Positions 16,654 through 26,100 of a DNA stretch of 64,000 bases are shown one piece after another. The notes under the pieces were generated by a model, which was not told where the DNA came from, made no database searches, and saw only the letters and a program-made list of their open reading frames with translations. The first letter of the stretch is position 1, and each line of letters begins with the position of its first letter. The stretch covers positions 1-64,000 of the forward strand of contig CAWFKW010000003.1 in the NCBI GenBank assembly GCA_963816535.1. Reading direction: 5' to 3'. The translations under genes and the position numbers were made by a program. Source of the DNA: CAWFKW01 sp963816535. Lineage in GTDB: Bacteria > Bacteroidota > Ignavibacteria > Tepidaquicellales > OLB5.

Positions 16654-17460
16654 TTATGAGTGTGTTACAGTAACTTTTGAATTATCATTTCGGTCATATG
16701 CTACATAAACCTCGCACCCGGGCTGATATCGTGAAACAGACGAAGCTTTTATTACTCCTATAGTCTGCGCTTTGAAGGAAGATCCGGATTGAGGCAGTAC
16801 TTCAAGATCAAGCTGCGCAACCTGGTTGTTCTCAGGGCCAACGTAAATACCCATCCAGGTGTACTTAAGCACAATGGCTTTTCCGGGTTCGCCGCTGGAC
16901 ATTAATGCGACATTCTGAGTGTTTAACTCAAGTAGTTTTCTATCCGCTTCATCTGCGCTCATTCCCTGCCATGGACCGGTAGGCACAGTATTTTGAGCGG
17001 CTGTTGTGTTTCCGCCGCCATTTGATGAACCGCCATCCGAATTTAGCTCGATTAAATTTTTATCGTTCGGGTCAACAATTACAGATAGAACATTCCCGGG
17101 AGCATAGCTTGCCGTGTCAAGCCTTGATATAACTTGTTTCATTTCGACCATATACGGTGCGCCCATCGGGGGCGTTACTTCAAGCGTAAGCTTTATCTGC
17201 GGGTTCATGTTTACGGTTACTCCGGTATCTGCAAGGCTCACTATCCTGGCAGTTGCAGGAACGCCTGTCTTAGCAAGCTTGCTGCGAACCATTGCAGGCT
17301 TAATAAAGAACGACCAGAAAACTCCTCCGAAAACAAAAATAAATATTAAAGTAAAAATACTTCCGAATATCGGGGAAGCCATTATTGCAAATGTCATCCC
17401 AACTAGGCCGCCTAAGCCGCCAACAATAACTCCAATCCAGCCTGCTGCGTTCATTTTCAT
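16654..17460 (-). CDS. Membrane protein with two related soluble modules, unknown
   Basis: A 268-residue protein. Two hydrophobic helices (about 6-28 and 32-54) lead into a soluble part. That part seems to contain the same module twice: GVPATARIVSLADTGVTVN...MKQVISRLDTASYAPGNVLSVIVDPNDKNLIEL, and GEPGKAIVLKYTWMGIYVG...IGVIKASSVSRYQPGCEVYVAYDRNDNSKVTV. Each ends with a strand resembling the V-x-VDPND pattern of DUF3592-like proteins. The modules are joined by a Ser/Gly/Asn-rich linker. No catalytic residues are evident and I cannot state a function. Confidence 0.5.
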   Translation of the reverse strand: MKMNAAGWIGVIVGGLGGLVGMTFAIMASPIFGSIFTLIFIFVFGGVFWSFFIKPAMVRSKLAKTGVPATARIVSLADTGVTVNMNPQIKLTLEVTPPMGAPYMVEMKQVISRLDTASYAPGNVLSVIVDPNDKNLIELNSDGGSSNGGGNTTAAQNTVPTGPWQGMSADEADRKLLELNTQNVALMSSGEPGKAIVLKYTWMGIYVGPENNQVAQLDLEVLPQSGSSFKAQTIGVIKASSVSRYQPGCEVYVAYDRNDNSKVTVTHS

Positions 17461-17632
17461 AGATTTTGTGTGTTAGGTTTGAGAAATATTGTCCAAAAAT
17501 AACAAAATATTTTACAAATCAAAATCATTTTATCGGAATTTAAGAAAAAATTATAAGGCCTAAGAAATGGAAATAATATTGCGAAGCAAAACTCTTATGG
17601 TCTCGCCGCACATGCACAATTTACCAAAACGG

Positions 17633-17881
17633 TCACGCGGTTTTTTTGTTTGACTTACCTGAAAGATTGTTGATCTTAAATGTGAGCTCCTGGGAAACGT
17701 TTGATATCAGTTCCTGAAACAAGATAAACTTGTCAAGTTCAAGCTTAGCCAGTTCCGGAAAATGCTTCCAGGCCTCTTCAGTAATAACCTTACTTAGATC
17801 AGACTGGAAAACTCTTATCTTTTCTCTCCCTTTCTCCGCTTCCTCTTTGGTGAATACTATCTTATTTTCGCCTGCTCTCAT
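17633..17881 (-). CDS. Small hypothetical protein, 82 residues
   Basis: A charged, helix-rich protein without signal peptide or membrane segment (RAGENKIVFTKEEAEKGREK...). I recognise no family. Its codon use matches the neighbouring genes. It lies upstream of the two-module membrane protein on the same strand, 170 bases away. Confidence 0.45.
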   Translation of the reverse strand: MRAGENKIVFTKEEAEKGREKIRVFQSDLSKVITEEAWKHFPELAKLELDKFILFQELISNVSQELTFKINNLSGKSNKKTA

Positions 17882-18188
17882 TAGAATATTTGATTTTTAT
17901 CAAAATTAGTAATGTTTTTCATTTATCTATCTCACGGCAAAGAGTTATTTTGCTTACATAAACGGTTATCCATACAACAATGAAACGTAAATCTATATAA
18001 ATCAATGGGCCAAAATAGCCCCTGAAAACGGTATATTTTATTTTTTCTACTGTATTCTGGTACATATTCCGCTAATCTCAGCCTAATACAATAACAAACA
18101 AGTTGTCTAATAGGATTTGATGTAACCGCTAAAAAAGGCTAAAAATTAACTGAATTGATAGTTTCAGCTTATTTGGGTATATTCGTAA
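17882..18188. other. AT-rich divergent intergenic region
   Basis: Lies between the 82-residue protein gene (minus) and purM (plus). It must carry the promoter for both, but I see no clear element, riboswitch fold or open frame. Confidence 0.4.
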
Positions 18189-19184
18189 ATGAAATCCACT
18201 TATTCCTCTGCCGGGGTAAATATCGCTGAAGGTGATAGTTTTGTAAGTCTTATAAAGCCTCTTGTCAAATCGACGTTTTCCAGACAGGTTTTAAGCGGAA
18301 TAGGCAATTTTGGAGCGTTCTTTAAAATTCCGCGCGGGTACAACAATCCGGTCTTCGTTGCAAGCGCTGACGGAGTAGGTACAAAGATAAAATTGGCGAT
18401 CCAGTCGGGAAAGCATGATTCAATAGGCGAAGATTTAGTAAACCATTCTGTAAACGACATTGCAGTTTGCGGAGCCACTCCTCTTTTCTTTTTGGATTAC
18501 ATGGCGTTTGGAAAACTCAATTCCACCAATGCAGCTTCAATTGTGAAAGGACTTGTAAGAGGATGCAGAAGAAACGGCTGCTCGCTCATTGGCGGAGAAA
18601 CTGCCGAAATGCCCGGAATATATGATAAAAACGATTACGATTTGGCCGGTACAATAATTGGAATAGTTGAACAGAGAAAGATAATCGATAAGAAAAATGT
18701 CAAAGCAGGAGATATATTGATCGGACTTGCATCCAGCGGCCTGCACACAAATGGTTTTTCGCTGGCAAGAAAAGTCCTGTTAAGAAAGTACAGACTAACC
18801 GACAGGATCTCTGAACTGAAAACAACGCTTGGAAACGAGCTGCTTAAGGTCCACCGCTCTTACCTGGGGGCAATTAAAGCAGTGACTAAGAAAGTGAAAG
18901 TGCACTCTATATCTCACATTACAGGTGGAGGGATAATTGGCAATACTAAAAGAGTTGTACCGCCGAATCTGAAACTGAATATTGACTGGCGTTCATGGAA
19001 AAGAAATCCGGTTTTCGATCTGATCCAGAGATCGGGTTCGATAAGCGAAAGCGAAATGAGACATGTTTTTAATCTGGGAATCGGACTGATATTTGTGGTT
19101 TCCAAAAACTCGGTAGACAGCGTCCTGAGGGTTCTGAATTCACAAAAGGAAAAACATTATATTATAGGAGAAATAACAAAATAA
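18189..19184 (+). CDS. purM: Phosphoribosylformylglycinamidine cyclo-ligase
   Basis: Cytoplasmic enzyme of purine synthesis that closes the imidazole ring, making aminoimidazole ribonucleotide with ATP. The 331-residue protein is normal in length. It has the family segments ADGVGTKIKLA (32-residue-region metal/ATP site), VNDIAVCGATPLFFLDY, SLIGGETAEMPG and GLASSGLHTNGFSLAR, with HITGGGIIGNTKRV in the C-terminal half. Start ATG at 18189. The asd gene begins one base after its stop, so the two are co-transcribed, though they belong to different pathways. Confidence 0.95.
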   Translation: MKSTYSSAGVNIAEGDSFVSLIKPLVKSTFSRQVLSGIGNFGAFFKIPRGYNNPVFVASADGVGTKIKLAIQSGKHDSIGEDLVNHSVNDIAVCGATPLFFLDYMAFGKLNSTNAASIVKGLVRGCRRNGCSLIGGETAEMPGIYDKNDYDLAGTIIGIVEQRKIIDKKNVKAGDILIGLASSGLHTNGFSLARKVLLRKYRLTDRISELKTTLGNELLKVHRSYLGAIKAVTKKVKVHSISHITGGGIIGNTKRVVPPNLKLNIDWRSWKRNPVFDLIQRSGSISESEMRHVFNLGIGLIFVVSKNSVDSVLRVLNSQKEKHYIIGEITK

Positions 19185-19185
19185 A

Positions 19186-20181
19186 ATGAAGTTATACGAC
19201 GTAACAATAGTAGGGGCAAGCGGACTGGTAGGAAGAAAAATTCTTGAGCTTCTTCATGAACGCAAATTTGCTCTTGGAAAAGTTACTGCCGTTGCATCCG
19301 ATGCCTCGGAGGGCAAAGAAGTTGTTGTCAGCGGACACAGTTACCGTCTTCAACGGCTCACAAAAGAGGTTTTTAAGAACTCGGAGTTTGCTTTTTTCAG
19401 CGCAGGCGCGTATGTATCACACCAGTGGGCTCCCATTGCCGCCGAAGAAGGATGTCTTGTTATAGATAACAGCAGCGCATTCCGAATGTCGGAAGGCGTT
19501 CCCCTGGTTGTTCCGGAGGTAAACAGGCCGGACATTTTCAAACACAAGGGAATTATAGCTAACCCTAATTGCTCTACGATCCAGCTTGTTGTGGCTTTAA
19601 AGCCGCTTGATAAGGTATACAAAATTAAAAGAGTTGTTGTATCCACTTATCAGAGCGTATCGGGAGTTGGGCACAAGGGAATACTCAGGCTTAAAAACGA
19701 GCTGAGGAACGATTTTGAAGGCGATTCTCCGTTTGCGCATCGAATCGCTTTTAACGCCGTTCCGCACGTTGATGTTTTCTTTGACGATGGATATACAAAA
19801 GAAGAGCACAAAATGATTAATGAAACAAAGAAGATCATGCATCTTCCCGAACTGAAAATTACGGTTACCTGCGTGCGAGTGCCGACCATTGGCGGACACG
19901 GGGAGTCGGTTAATATCGAATTTGAAAAGGCCGTAAGGCCCGAAGACGTTCATGAAGCTCTTGAGAAGTCAAAGGGAATTGTGGTTATTGACGAGCCCAA
20001 CAAAAATAAATATCCCACCCCGGCAGATGCAGAAGAAAAGGACGAAGTATTTATTGGCAGGATAAGAAAAGACGATACAGTTAAGAACGGGATCAACATG
20101 TGGGTAGTATCCGATAATGTGAGAAAAGGAGCCGCTACAAACGCGGTTCAAATAGCTGAAGAATATTTGAAAGGCAAATAG
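19186..20181 (+). CDS. asd: Aspartate-semialdehyde dehydrogenase
   Basis: NADPH-dependent reduction of aspartyl phosphate to aspartate semialdehyde, the branch point to lysine, threonine and methionine and to diaminopimelate for the cell wall. The 331-residue protein shows the dinucleotide motif VGASGLVG (9-16), the catalytic cysteine C129 in NPNCSTIQ and the histidine-containing RVPTIGGHGESVNIEF in the C-terminal domain. It starts one base after purM. The downstream gene makes a lysine-consuming aminotransferase, so the pair touches the same amino acid from opposite sides. Confidence 0.94.
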   Translation: MKLYDVTIVGASGLVGRKILELLHERKFALGKVTAVASDASEGKEVVVSGHSYRLQRLTKEVFKNSEFAFFSAGAYVSHQWAPIAAEEGCLVIDNSSAFRMSEGVPLVVPEVNRPDIFKHKGIIANPNCSTIQLVVALKPLDKVYKIKRVVVSTYQSVSGVGHKGILRLKNELRNDFEGDSPFAHRIAFNAVPHVDVFFDDGYTKEEHKMINETKKIMHLPELKITVTCVRVPTIGGHGESVNIEFEKAVRPEDVHEALEKSKGIVVIDEPNKNKYPTPADAEEKDEVFIGRIRKDDTVKNGINMWVVSDNVRKGAATNAVQIAEEYLKGK

Positions 20182-20287
20182 AATTATAAAAGTTTTTTAT
20201 TAAAGTGAATTTGTTTTCACAACCCTTTGAAAGACGCTTAGTAAAGAAAATGCAGGGCAAATTTTAAATCAAGAAAGGAGAATTACG

Positions 20288-21661
20288 ATGGAGAACATTT
20301 TATTTCCGAAAACAGTTAATGAAACGCAGAATATAGTTAATTCTGAATTTGTACATCCTAACTCCGTAATGGACATTCTTAAGAAGCATATGAATGTTGA
20401 CGGACTTGATGTAGTTATGGATATTTTCAAATCGCAGGGACCGTATTTGTATGACGGCAGGCAGAATAAAATATATCTGGATATGTTTTCATTTGTCGCG
20501 TCAAACCCGCTGGGTATGAACCATCCGAAGATGAACAACCCGCAGTTTATAAATTATATTGGTAAGGTAGCGCTAAATAAGCCTTCGAACTCAGACATTT
20601 ACTGTACGGAAATTGCAGAGTTTGTAGAGACGTTCTTTAAGATAGCCGTTCCCCCCTATTTTAAATATGCTTTCTTTATAGAAGGCGGCGGGCTTGCGGT
20701 GGAAAATGCCCTGAAAACTGCGTTTGACTGGAAAGTGAGAAAGAACTTCAGGAAAGGGTATGCAAAGGAAGTTGGTCAGCAGGTTATCCACTTTAAACAG
20801 GCGTTCCACGGCAGGACAGGCTACACGATGTCGTTAACAAACACCGACCCGGCCAAAACAGCGCTGTATCCTAAATTCAAATGGCCGCGTATTACAAACC
20901 CGAAAGTTATTTTCCCGATGAACGAAAATAATCTCGAATTTACAGTTAAGCAGGAAGAACTTGCTGTCAAAGAAATGAAACAGGCTCTTCATGAGAACAA
21001 AGACAATATCGCCTGTCTTATCATAGAGCCTATACAGGGCGAAGGCGGAGATAACCATTTCAGGCCGGAGTTCTTCCAGCAGTTAAGGAACCTGTGCGAC
21101 GAGAATGAAATGCTGCTAGTAATGGACGAAGTTCAGACCGGCGTTGGAATGAGCGGCAAATGGTGGTGCCACCAGAACTATGATGTAAGACCGGATATAA
21201 TTGCGTTCGGAAAGAAATCTCAGGTATGCGGAATCCTGGTTTCAGATAAGATCGATGAAATTGACGAAAACGTATTCCACACGCCCAGCAGGATAAATTC
21301 AACGTGGGGCGGCAATCTTGTTGATATGGTAAGGTTCAAAAAATATCTCGAGATAATCGAAGATGATAACCTCGTCGAAAATGCGCGGGTGATGGGCGAT
21401 TATCTGCTTTCAAAGATCCAGGGACTAACTGAAAAATATCCGGGCTTCATTACCAATCCCAGGGGTAAGGGCCTCCTGTGCGCAATGGACGTTCCAAACG
21501 CAGAAGTCAGGAAAAAACTCCTTGATAAGATCTTCGAAAACGGAGCCATTATGCTCCCTTGCGGGGAAAAAACAATAAGGTTCAGGCCTTCGTTGATTAT
21601 CGAAACCAAACATATAGATGAATGTTTCGATATTATTGAAAAATCGATAAAAGTTCTTTGA
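20288..21661 (+). CDS. lat: L-lysine 6-aminotransferase
   Basis: PLP-dependent class III aminotransferase that moves the epsilon amino group of lysine to 2-oxoglutarate, giving 2-aminoadipate 6-semialdehyde. The 457-residue sequence matches the family by LFLLVMDEVQTGVGMSG-type PLP aspartate region (D280-E-V-Q) and the PLP lysine in IIAFGKKSQVCG (K309 or K310), a stretch that separates lysine aminotransferases from general ornithine/acetylornithine enzymes. INSTWGGNLVDMVR follows. A strong ribosome-binding site (AAGGAG) precedes the ATG. It lies 106 bases after asd and ends in its own terminator. Whether the product is degraded or feeds another pathway is not visible here. Confidence 0.88.
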   Translation: MENILFPKTVNETQNIVNSEFVHPNSVMDILKKHMNVDGLDVVMDIFKSQGPYLYDGRQNKIYLDMFSFVASNPLGMNHPKMNNPQFINYIGKVALNKPSNSDIYCTEIAEFVETFFKIAVPPYFKYAFFIEGGGLAVENALKTAFDWKVRKNFRKGYAKEVGQQVIHFKQAFHGRTGYTMSLTNTDPAKTALYPKFKWPRITNPKVIFPMNENNLEFTVKQEELAVKEMKQALHENKDNIACLIIEPIQGEGGDNHFRPEFFQQLRNLCDENEMLLVMDEVQTGVGMSGKWWCHQNYDVRPDIIAFGKKSQVCGILVSDKIDEIDENVFHTPSRINSTWGGNLVDMVRFKKYLEIIEDDNLVENARVMGDYLLSKIQGLTEKYPGFITNPRGKGLLCAMDVPNAEVRKKLLDKIFENGAIMLPCGEKTIRFRPSLIIETKHIDECFDIIEKSIKVL

Positions 21662-21690
21662 TTATCTATTGTAGCGGCAATGTTTGTTCA

Positions 21691-21722
21691 AAAGCGGGGT
21701 CTCACAGATTCCGCTTTTTTTA
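21691..21722 (+). terminator. Terminator after lat
   Basis: AAAGCGG and CCGCTTT stem with a 13-base loop, ending in seven Ts, about 30 bases after the lat stop. Confidence 0.75.
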
Positions 21723-21802
21723 CAATAATTTACACAAAATTAAAACTTTTATACTTATATTTATGTTAGATTTATTAGCAAAAGAACTAATTTCTTTCTG
21801 TT

Positions 21803-22939
21803 ATGAATAAAATAAAAAACAAAATACTATTAGTTTCAGCTTTTGTGCTGTTCACAGCTGCATACTCATTGGCGCAGGATGATACTGAGCCGACGAACGT
21901 TCCGCCTGATAATGGCGATACTGCGGTCACAATGGATAAATTCAAAAGCGAGCTTTCATCACAGGGTGAGTGGCTTACGGTTGATTCAAACCAAGTTGAT
22001 TCTGAAGCCGTAAACTACGATGAGAATAACCAAAACGAGGACCAGGTAGATAACGCCGATAACGGGTATGATGATGATGTTAACACAGATATTTGCTGGC
22101 GCCCATACGGAGTCGGTTATGACTGGAGTCCATACCAGTGCGGCAGTTGGGAATATACAGACTGCGGATGGATGTGGAATTCATGCGACCCGTGGGGATG
22201 GTACACATGCCACTACGGCAGATGGTGGTGGTCATCCCGCTGGGGCTGGGTGTGGTCGCCCGGGTATATCTGGGCTCCTTGCTGGGTAACATGGCGCAAC
22301 TGCGGCGATTATTGGGGATGGTACCCACTATCTCCAAGGATAAGATGCCGCGGACACTTCAGGCACGATATAACTCACTATAGATTCAATCACAATCACT
22401 GGACGTTTGTGCCGAAAAAAGACTTTACCCACGAGATAAATAAGAGCACGATTGTAAAGATCGACAAGAATTCCGAAATTATGAAGAAGTCAAGGTCGGT
22501 CAGCAACGTGTTCATAAACAGGGACAATAAAGTAATAAACAGGGGCCCGAACGTTAACGAGATCGAGAAATATACGGGAACTAACATTACCCCGCGCAGC
22601 GTAAATAAGTATAACGAACAGAATAAGCAGTTTGCAAACAAGGACAGGAACAGGTCCGGTAACACCGACGTTGGCCCCGGGTACAGAGGCAATAACCGCA
22701 ACAGCAACGATAACGGCTACAGGCCGAACAATCACAACGGCAGAAAATACAACGGCACAACCGGAAACAGAAATAACGGAAGAACTAACTACGGAAGCAA
22801 ATCGCACGGCAACCATAACAACGGGAGCCATTCTAACGGAAGCCATTCAAACGGCAGCCGCTCAAACGGTAGCAGCCACTCTCACGGTAGCAGCCACTCT
22901 AATGGAAGCAAGAGCAACAGCGGCAGCAAACGTAAATAG
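21803..22939 (+). CDS. Secreted DUF6600-like protein with Trp/Cys-rich core and Ser/Asn/Gly tail
   Basis: A 378-residue exported protein. Residues 1-25 are a signal peptide. The core repeats short tryptophan units (WRPYGVGYDWSPYQCGSW, WGWYTCHYGRWWWSSRWGW, APCWVTWRNCGDYWGWYPL), which is the pattern of DUF6600 proteins. About eight cysteines sit where relatives I know have tyrosine or serine. The C-terminal third is low complexity: asparagine, glycine, serine and histidine in short repeats such as SHSNGSHSNGSRSNG. It may be an extracytoplasmic structural protein; no enzymatic motif is visible. A terminator hairpin follows. Confidence 0.7.
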   Translation: MNKIKNKILLVSAFVLFTAAYSLAQDDTEPTNVPPDNGDTAVTMDKFKSELSSQGEWLTVDSNQVDSEAVNYDENNQNEDQVDNADNGYDDDVNTDICWRPYGVGYDWSPYQCGSWEYTDCGWMWNSCDPWGWYTCHYGRWWWSSRWGWVWSPGYIWAPCWVTWRNCGDYWGWYPLSPRIRCRGHFRHDITHYRFNHNHWTFVPKKDFTHEINKSTIVKIDKNSEIMKKSRSVSNVFINRDNKVINRGPNVNEIEKYTGTNITPRSVNKYNEQNKQFANKDRNRSGNTDVGPGYRGNNRNSNDNGYRPNNHNGRKYNGTTGNRNNGRTNYGSKSHGNHNNGSHSNGSHSNGSRSNGSSHSHGSSHSNGSKSNSGSKRK

Positions 22940-22962
22940 AATTTCGGACATATAAATATCAT

Positions 22963-22991
22963 AAAGGGAATCAATTTGATTCCCTTTTTTT
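22963..22991 (+). terminator. Terminator after the DUF6600 gene
   Basis: Perfect 11-bp stem AAAGGGAATCA / TGATTCCCTTT with loop ATT, followed by a T-run; 24 bases after the stop. Confidence 0.85.
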
Positions 22992-22994
22992 GAT

Positions 22995-23045
22995 TTCATC
23001 CGATGACTCCCGCGCTTGTCCACCTTTGGAGGATCATCGGATGAA
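22995..23045. repeat. Inverted repeat with 12-bp perfect arms
   Basis: TTCATCCGATGA and TCATCGGATGAA enclose 27 bases; an inner CTCC/GGAG adds pairing after a bulge. A related unit with CCGGATG arms lies at 27891-27917, on the other side of the large T9SS gene. Confidence 0.65.
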
Positions 23046-23139
23046 TGAATGTAAAGCCGTCCATCCAGCTTCCCGAACACATTCTTTTCTTTCCTCAGTC
23101 CAAATCCGCCGGGGCGGACCGCTTAGGACTGCTCAAATC

Positions 23140-26100
23140 CTACTTCACTAAAACCATTTTCTTGCTCATCACATAATCACCCATCTCAATTCTGTAGAAA
23201 TAAGTGCCAGATGCGTAATTGCTTGCGTTGAAATCTATCGAATATCTTCCGGCCTGTCTAAATTCGCTGTTTAATAATCTCTTCACAACGCGCCCGAGAA
23301 TATCATAAATGACGAGTGTTACCTTGCTGTCTTTCGGCAAGTCGAAATTGATTTTTGTTGATGGATTGAACGGGTTTGGAAAATTCTGATACAAATTATA
23401 CACAGTCGGAATCTGATTCTTTGCGCCCTGTTTTATCGGCTCATGATTACCGAATATTTTTTGGATATCACCGTTGACAATCTTCAGGTGCTCAAAAATG
23501 TTTCTCGGTCGAATTGACTGAACGATATTTTTAAGCGCTGACTTTTGTTTGAGAATCTGCTCCGCCGATTTATCTCCATCTTTGGATTTTTCTTTTAATA
23601 TCTCAATTTTTTGTCCATCCGTTCTCTTTGTGCCTTCCAGAGTCCTGTTTATAGATTTTCTGATTGTAATTCTTTGGTCTTTTGTAAATGGAGTCTTATC
23701 CCCTGTCAATTCATCAAATTTGTCATATTCATCAAATTCGTCAGATTCAATAACATAATTCGTAATTCCTAATTCGTAATTCTCAATTGTTGTTTCGCCT
23801 CCTCCTTGTCCGTTCATCAACAGACTCGTTGCCATGTAGTCCCAGTGAGCAAGCAGACCTTCGTAATTATACTGGTTGTTATTTATTATTTGCAGAAAAC
23901 CCGCTAATGCTGATGAATATTGATGCAAAAGAACTTTGCATTTCTGAATTAAATAATTTGATATATCCACAAGCGCGCCGTTTGAACCGTGATTCAATAT
24001 TAAATTCTCATAATACGTTTTTAGATTACTATAGGAGGTTTGCGATGTATCGCTTGCAATTGATGCCATGTACAACGTTTGTAATGAAGCGATGCTCGCT
24101 CCGCTATCGGGATATGCGTTAATCAGTTCATAGCATAGATTTTTTACAACACCGTAATTTCTGTGACGCAATTGTACATGTATGCTGTCATAAATTGTTT
24201 TTGTGCTGGATATTGAAGAATGTCCTCCGCCCTGGCCATTCATATTTGGAATAGTGTCATATAATCCGTTTCCAATATCCGTTATATCATAATTTGTCGG
24301 CGGCGCTCCGTTACAAACGTACTGCGGAAAGTTCAGCCCTACTTGGTTATCGTTAAAGTCTGTCATATAAACATTTGGCATATCCGGTAACGATAGTACA
24401 TTGCCACTCATTTTGAAACAGTTAGCATCTTCTCTGGTAAAATTATTGTAATCACCTTGCCAGAATGAACCCTGTATATGATATGGCATTGGAGTTTTGG
24501 AAGTATCTACTTCGAAGGTATTATAACCGTTTGTCAGATAGAAAGCTGAATTATCAATTCCCAGATTAACCGAACCATTACCGCCATTTGTTATGCTGTT
24601 CATGCCGCCGGTCCACTCGCCGGATGAAGTCGGGGCCAAATTTATTGAGCTTAGATCCGCAACCGTTATACCTGTCCCCGTGCGGCCTGCATTTGTAATT
24701 GTATTTCCGTACAGGTCGCAGCTTGAAAAAAGCATGTTTATACCTGTGGCAAAACCTGAAATAGTATTATTTTTTATGACCCCGCCTGTTACGGTTGAAA
24801 CAAATATACCTGTTGCGTACCCGCTTGATGTCATTGAGTTGTTTTCAATGTAAGCTCCCAATGTAACGCCGGCGTAATTTTGAAGCTGTATAGCTCTGCT
24901 ATAACTGTTGTTCATAGTAAAGGCATTATTCATTATGTAAGTGTAGTAGCCATTGAGCGACGAGTTGCTGGTATAAGCAATATTTACCGCTCCTGCAGTA
25001 TCTGATGAGCTGATAAACGTATTATACCTTAAGTCATTCAACGGACAATTGATACAGTTCACCGCATAGTTGCCGCCAACAGGCGAGCTTATGTCCTGAA
25101 ATTTTGAATTATAAATTTTTACGTTTGCGTCATTAAAATGCAGTCCGCTCCATTTATTGCCTCCAGCGCCCTGAAAAGTATTCTTTGTTGTCTGCGGTCC
25201 GTCTGAAGCGCTGTCAGTTTGGAACGTGCCGCCATCCATCACTATTGTTGCGGAGTCAGTGAAACTTATTATATTGCTGTTCCCTTTAAAAGTTATATTG
25301 TAGCCATTGTTCCAAACGGTATCTTCACAGATGAAGTTTGCGTTTTCTATAACTTCATCTGCAATTAATGTGCCGCCTGAAAGAATTGTCGGTTTTATTA
25401 CGAATATTCTTCCTTCACCGGGCATAAATTTATCGCCAAGCGTCACAACCTCGCTGCCGTTTTTAGTAAATTGACCAACAGCTTTCTTCTGGTTTGTGAT
25501 ATCATACACATTCCAGCTAGTATAAATACCGTTAAAGTCGCCGTGAGAATTGGAAAATCTCAATTTAATGAGCCTCCTGCCGCCGTTGCTGTCAAGACTG
25601 TTCTCACTCATGTAAGGTGAACACCTTTTGTTAATTACCATAAAATATTTATTAACTTCATCTCCGGTTTTCTTAAATGTCGCTACCTGTAAAAACCTGT
25701 CGTTCTTACAATCAAACTGCATTCCTGAAGGTGGCGATACGCCCATATTATCCTCGGCGCATGCGGGGGTTACGTTGGAAGGATAATAGGTAATCAAATC
25801 CCCGATATAAGTATTTGCGTACATAGCATTGCGCTCGTTTGGAAGCCTGTAAATATATGATTTCGCGCTTGTATCGAAGCTCATTAAGTCCTGTCCCCAT
25901 GCTTTAAGCCGGTTTACAATACTCTTTATTGTGTCCCATTTTGCTTCGCCGTACACATTAAGGGCCCTTGGACTGGCCCCGTCTTCATTAATTAGTCCTT
26001 TACAGTAATAACATTGTGGGTTTATGTTGTCATGAAACGAAGGAAACTGCCAGAAAATTATTCCTTTGGCGCCGTAAGAAACAGCTAAATTTGTCATTAA

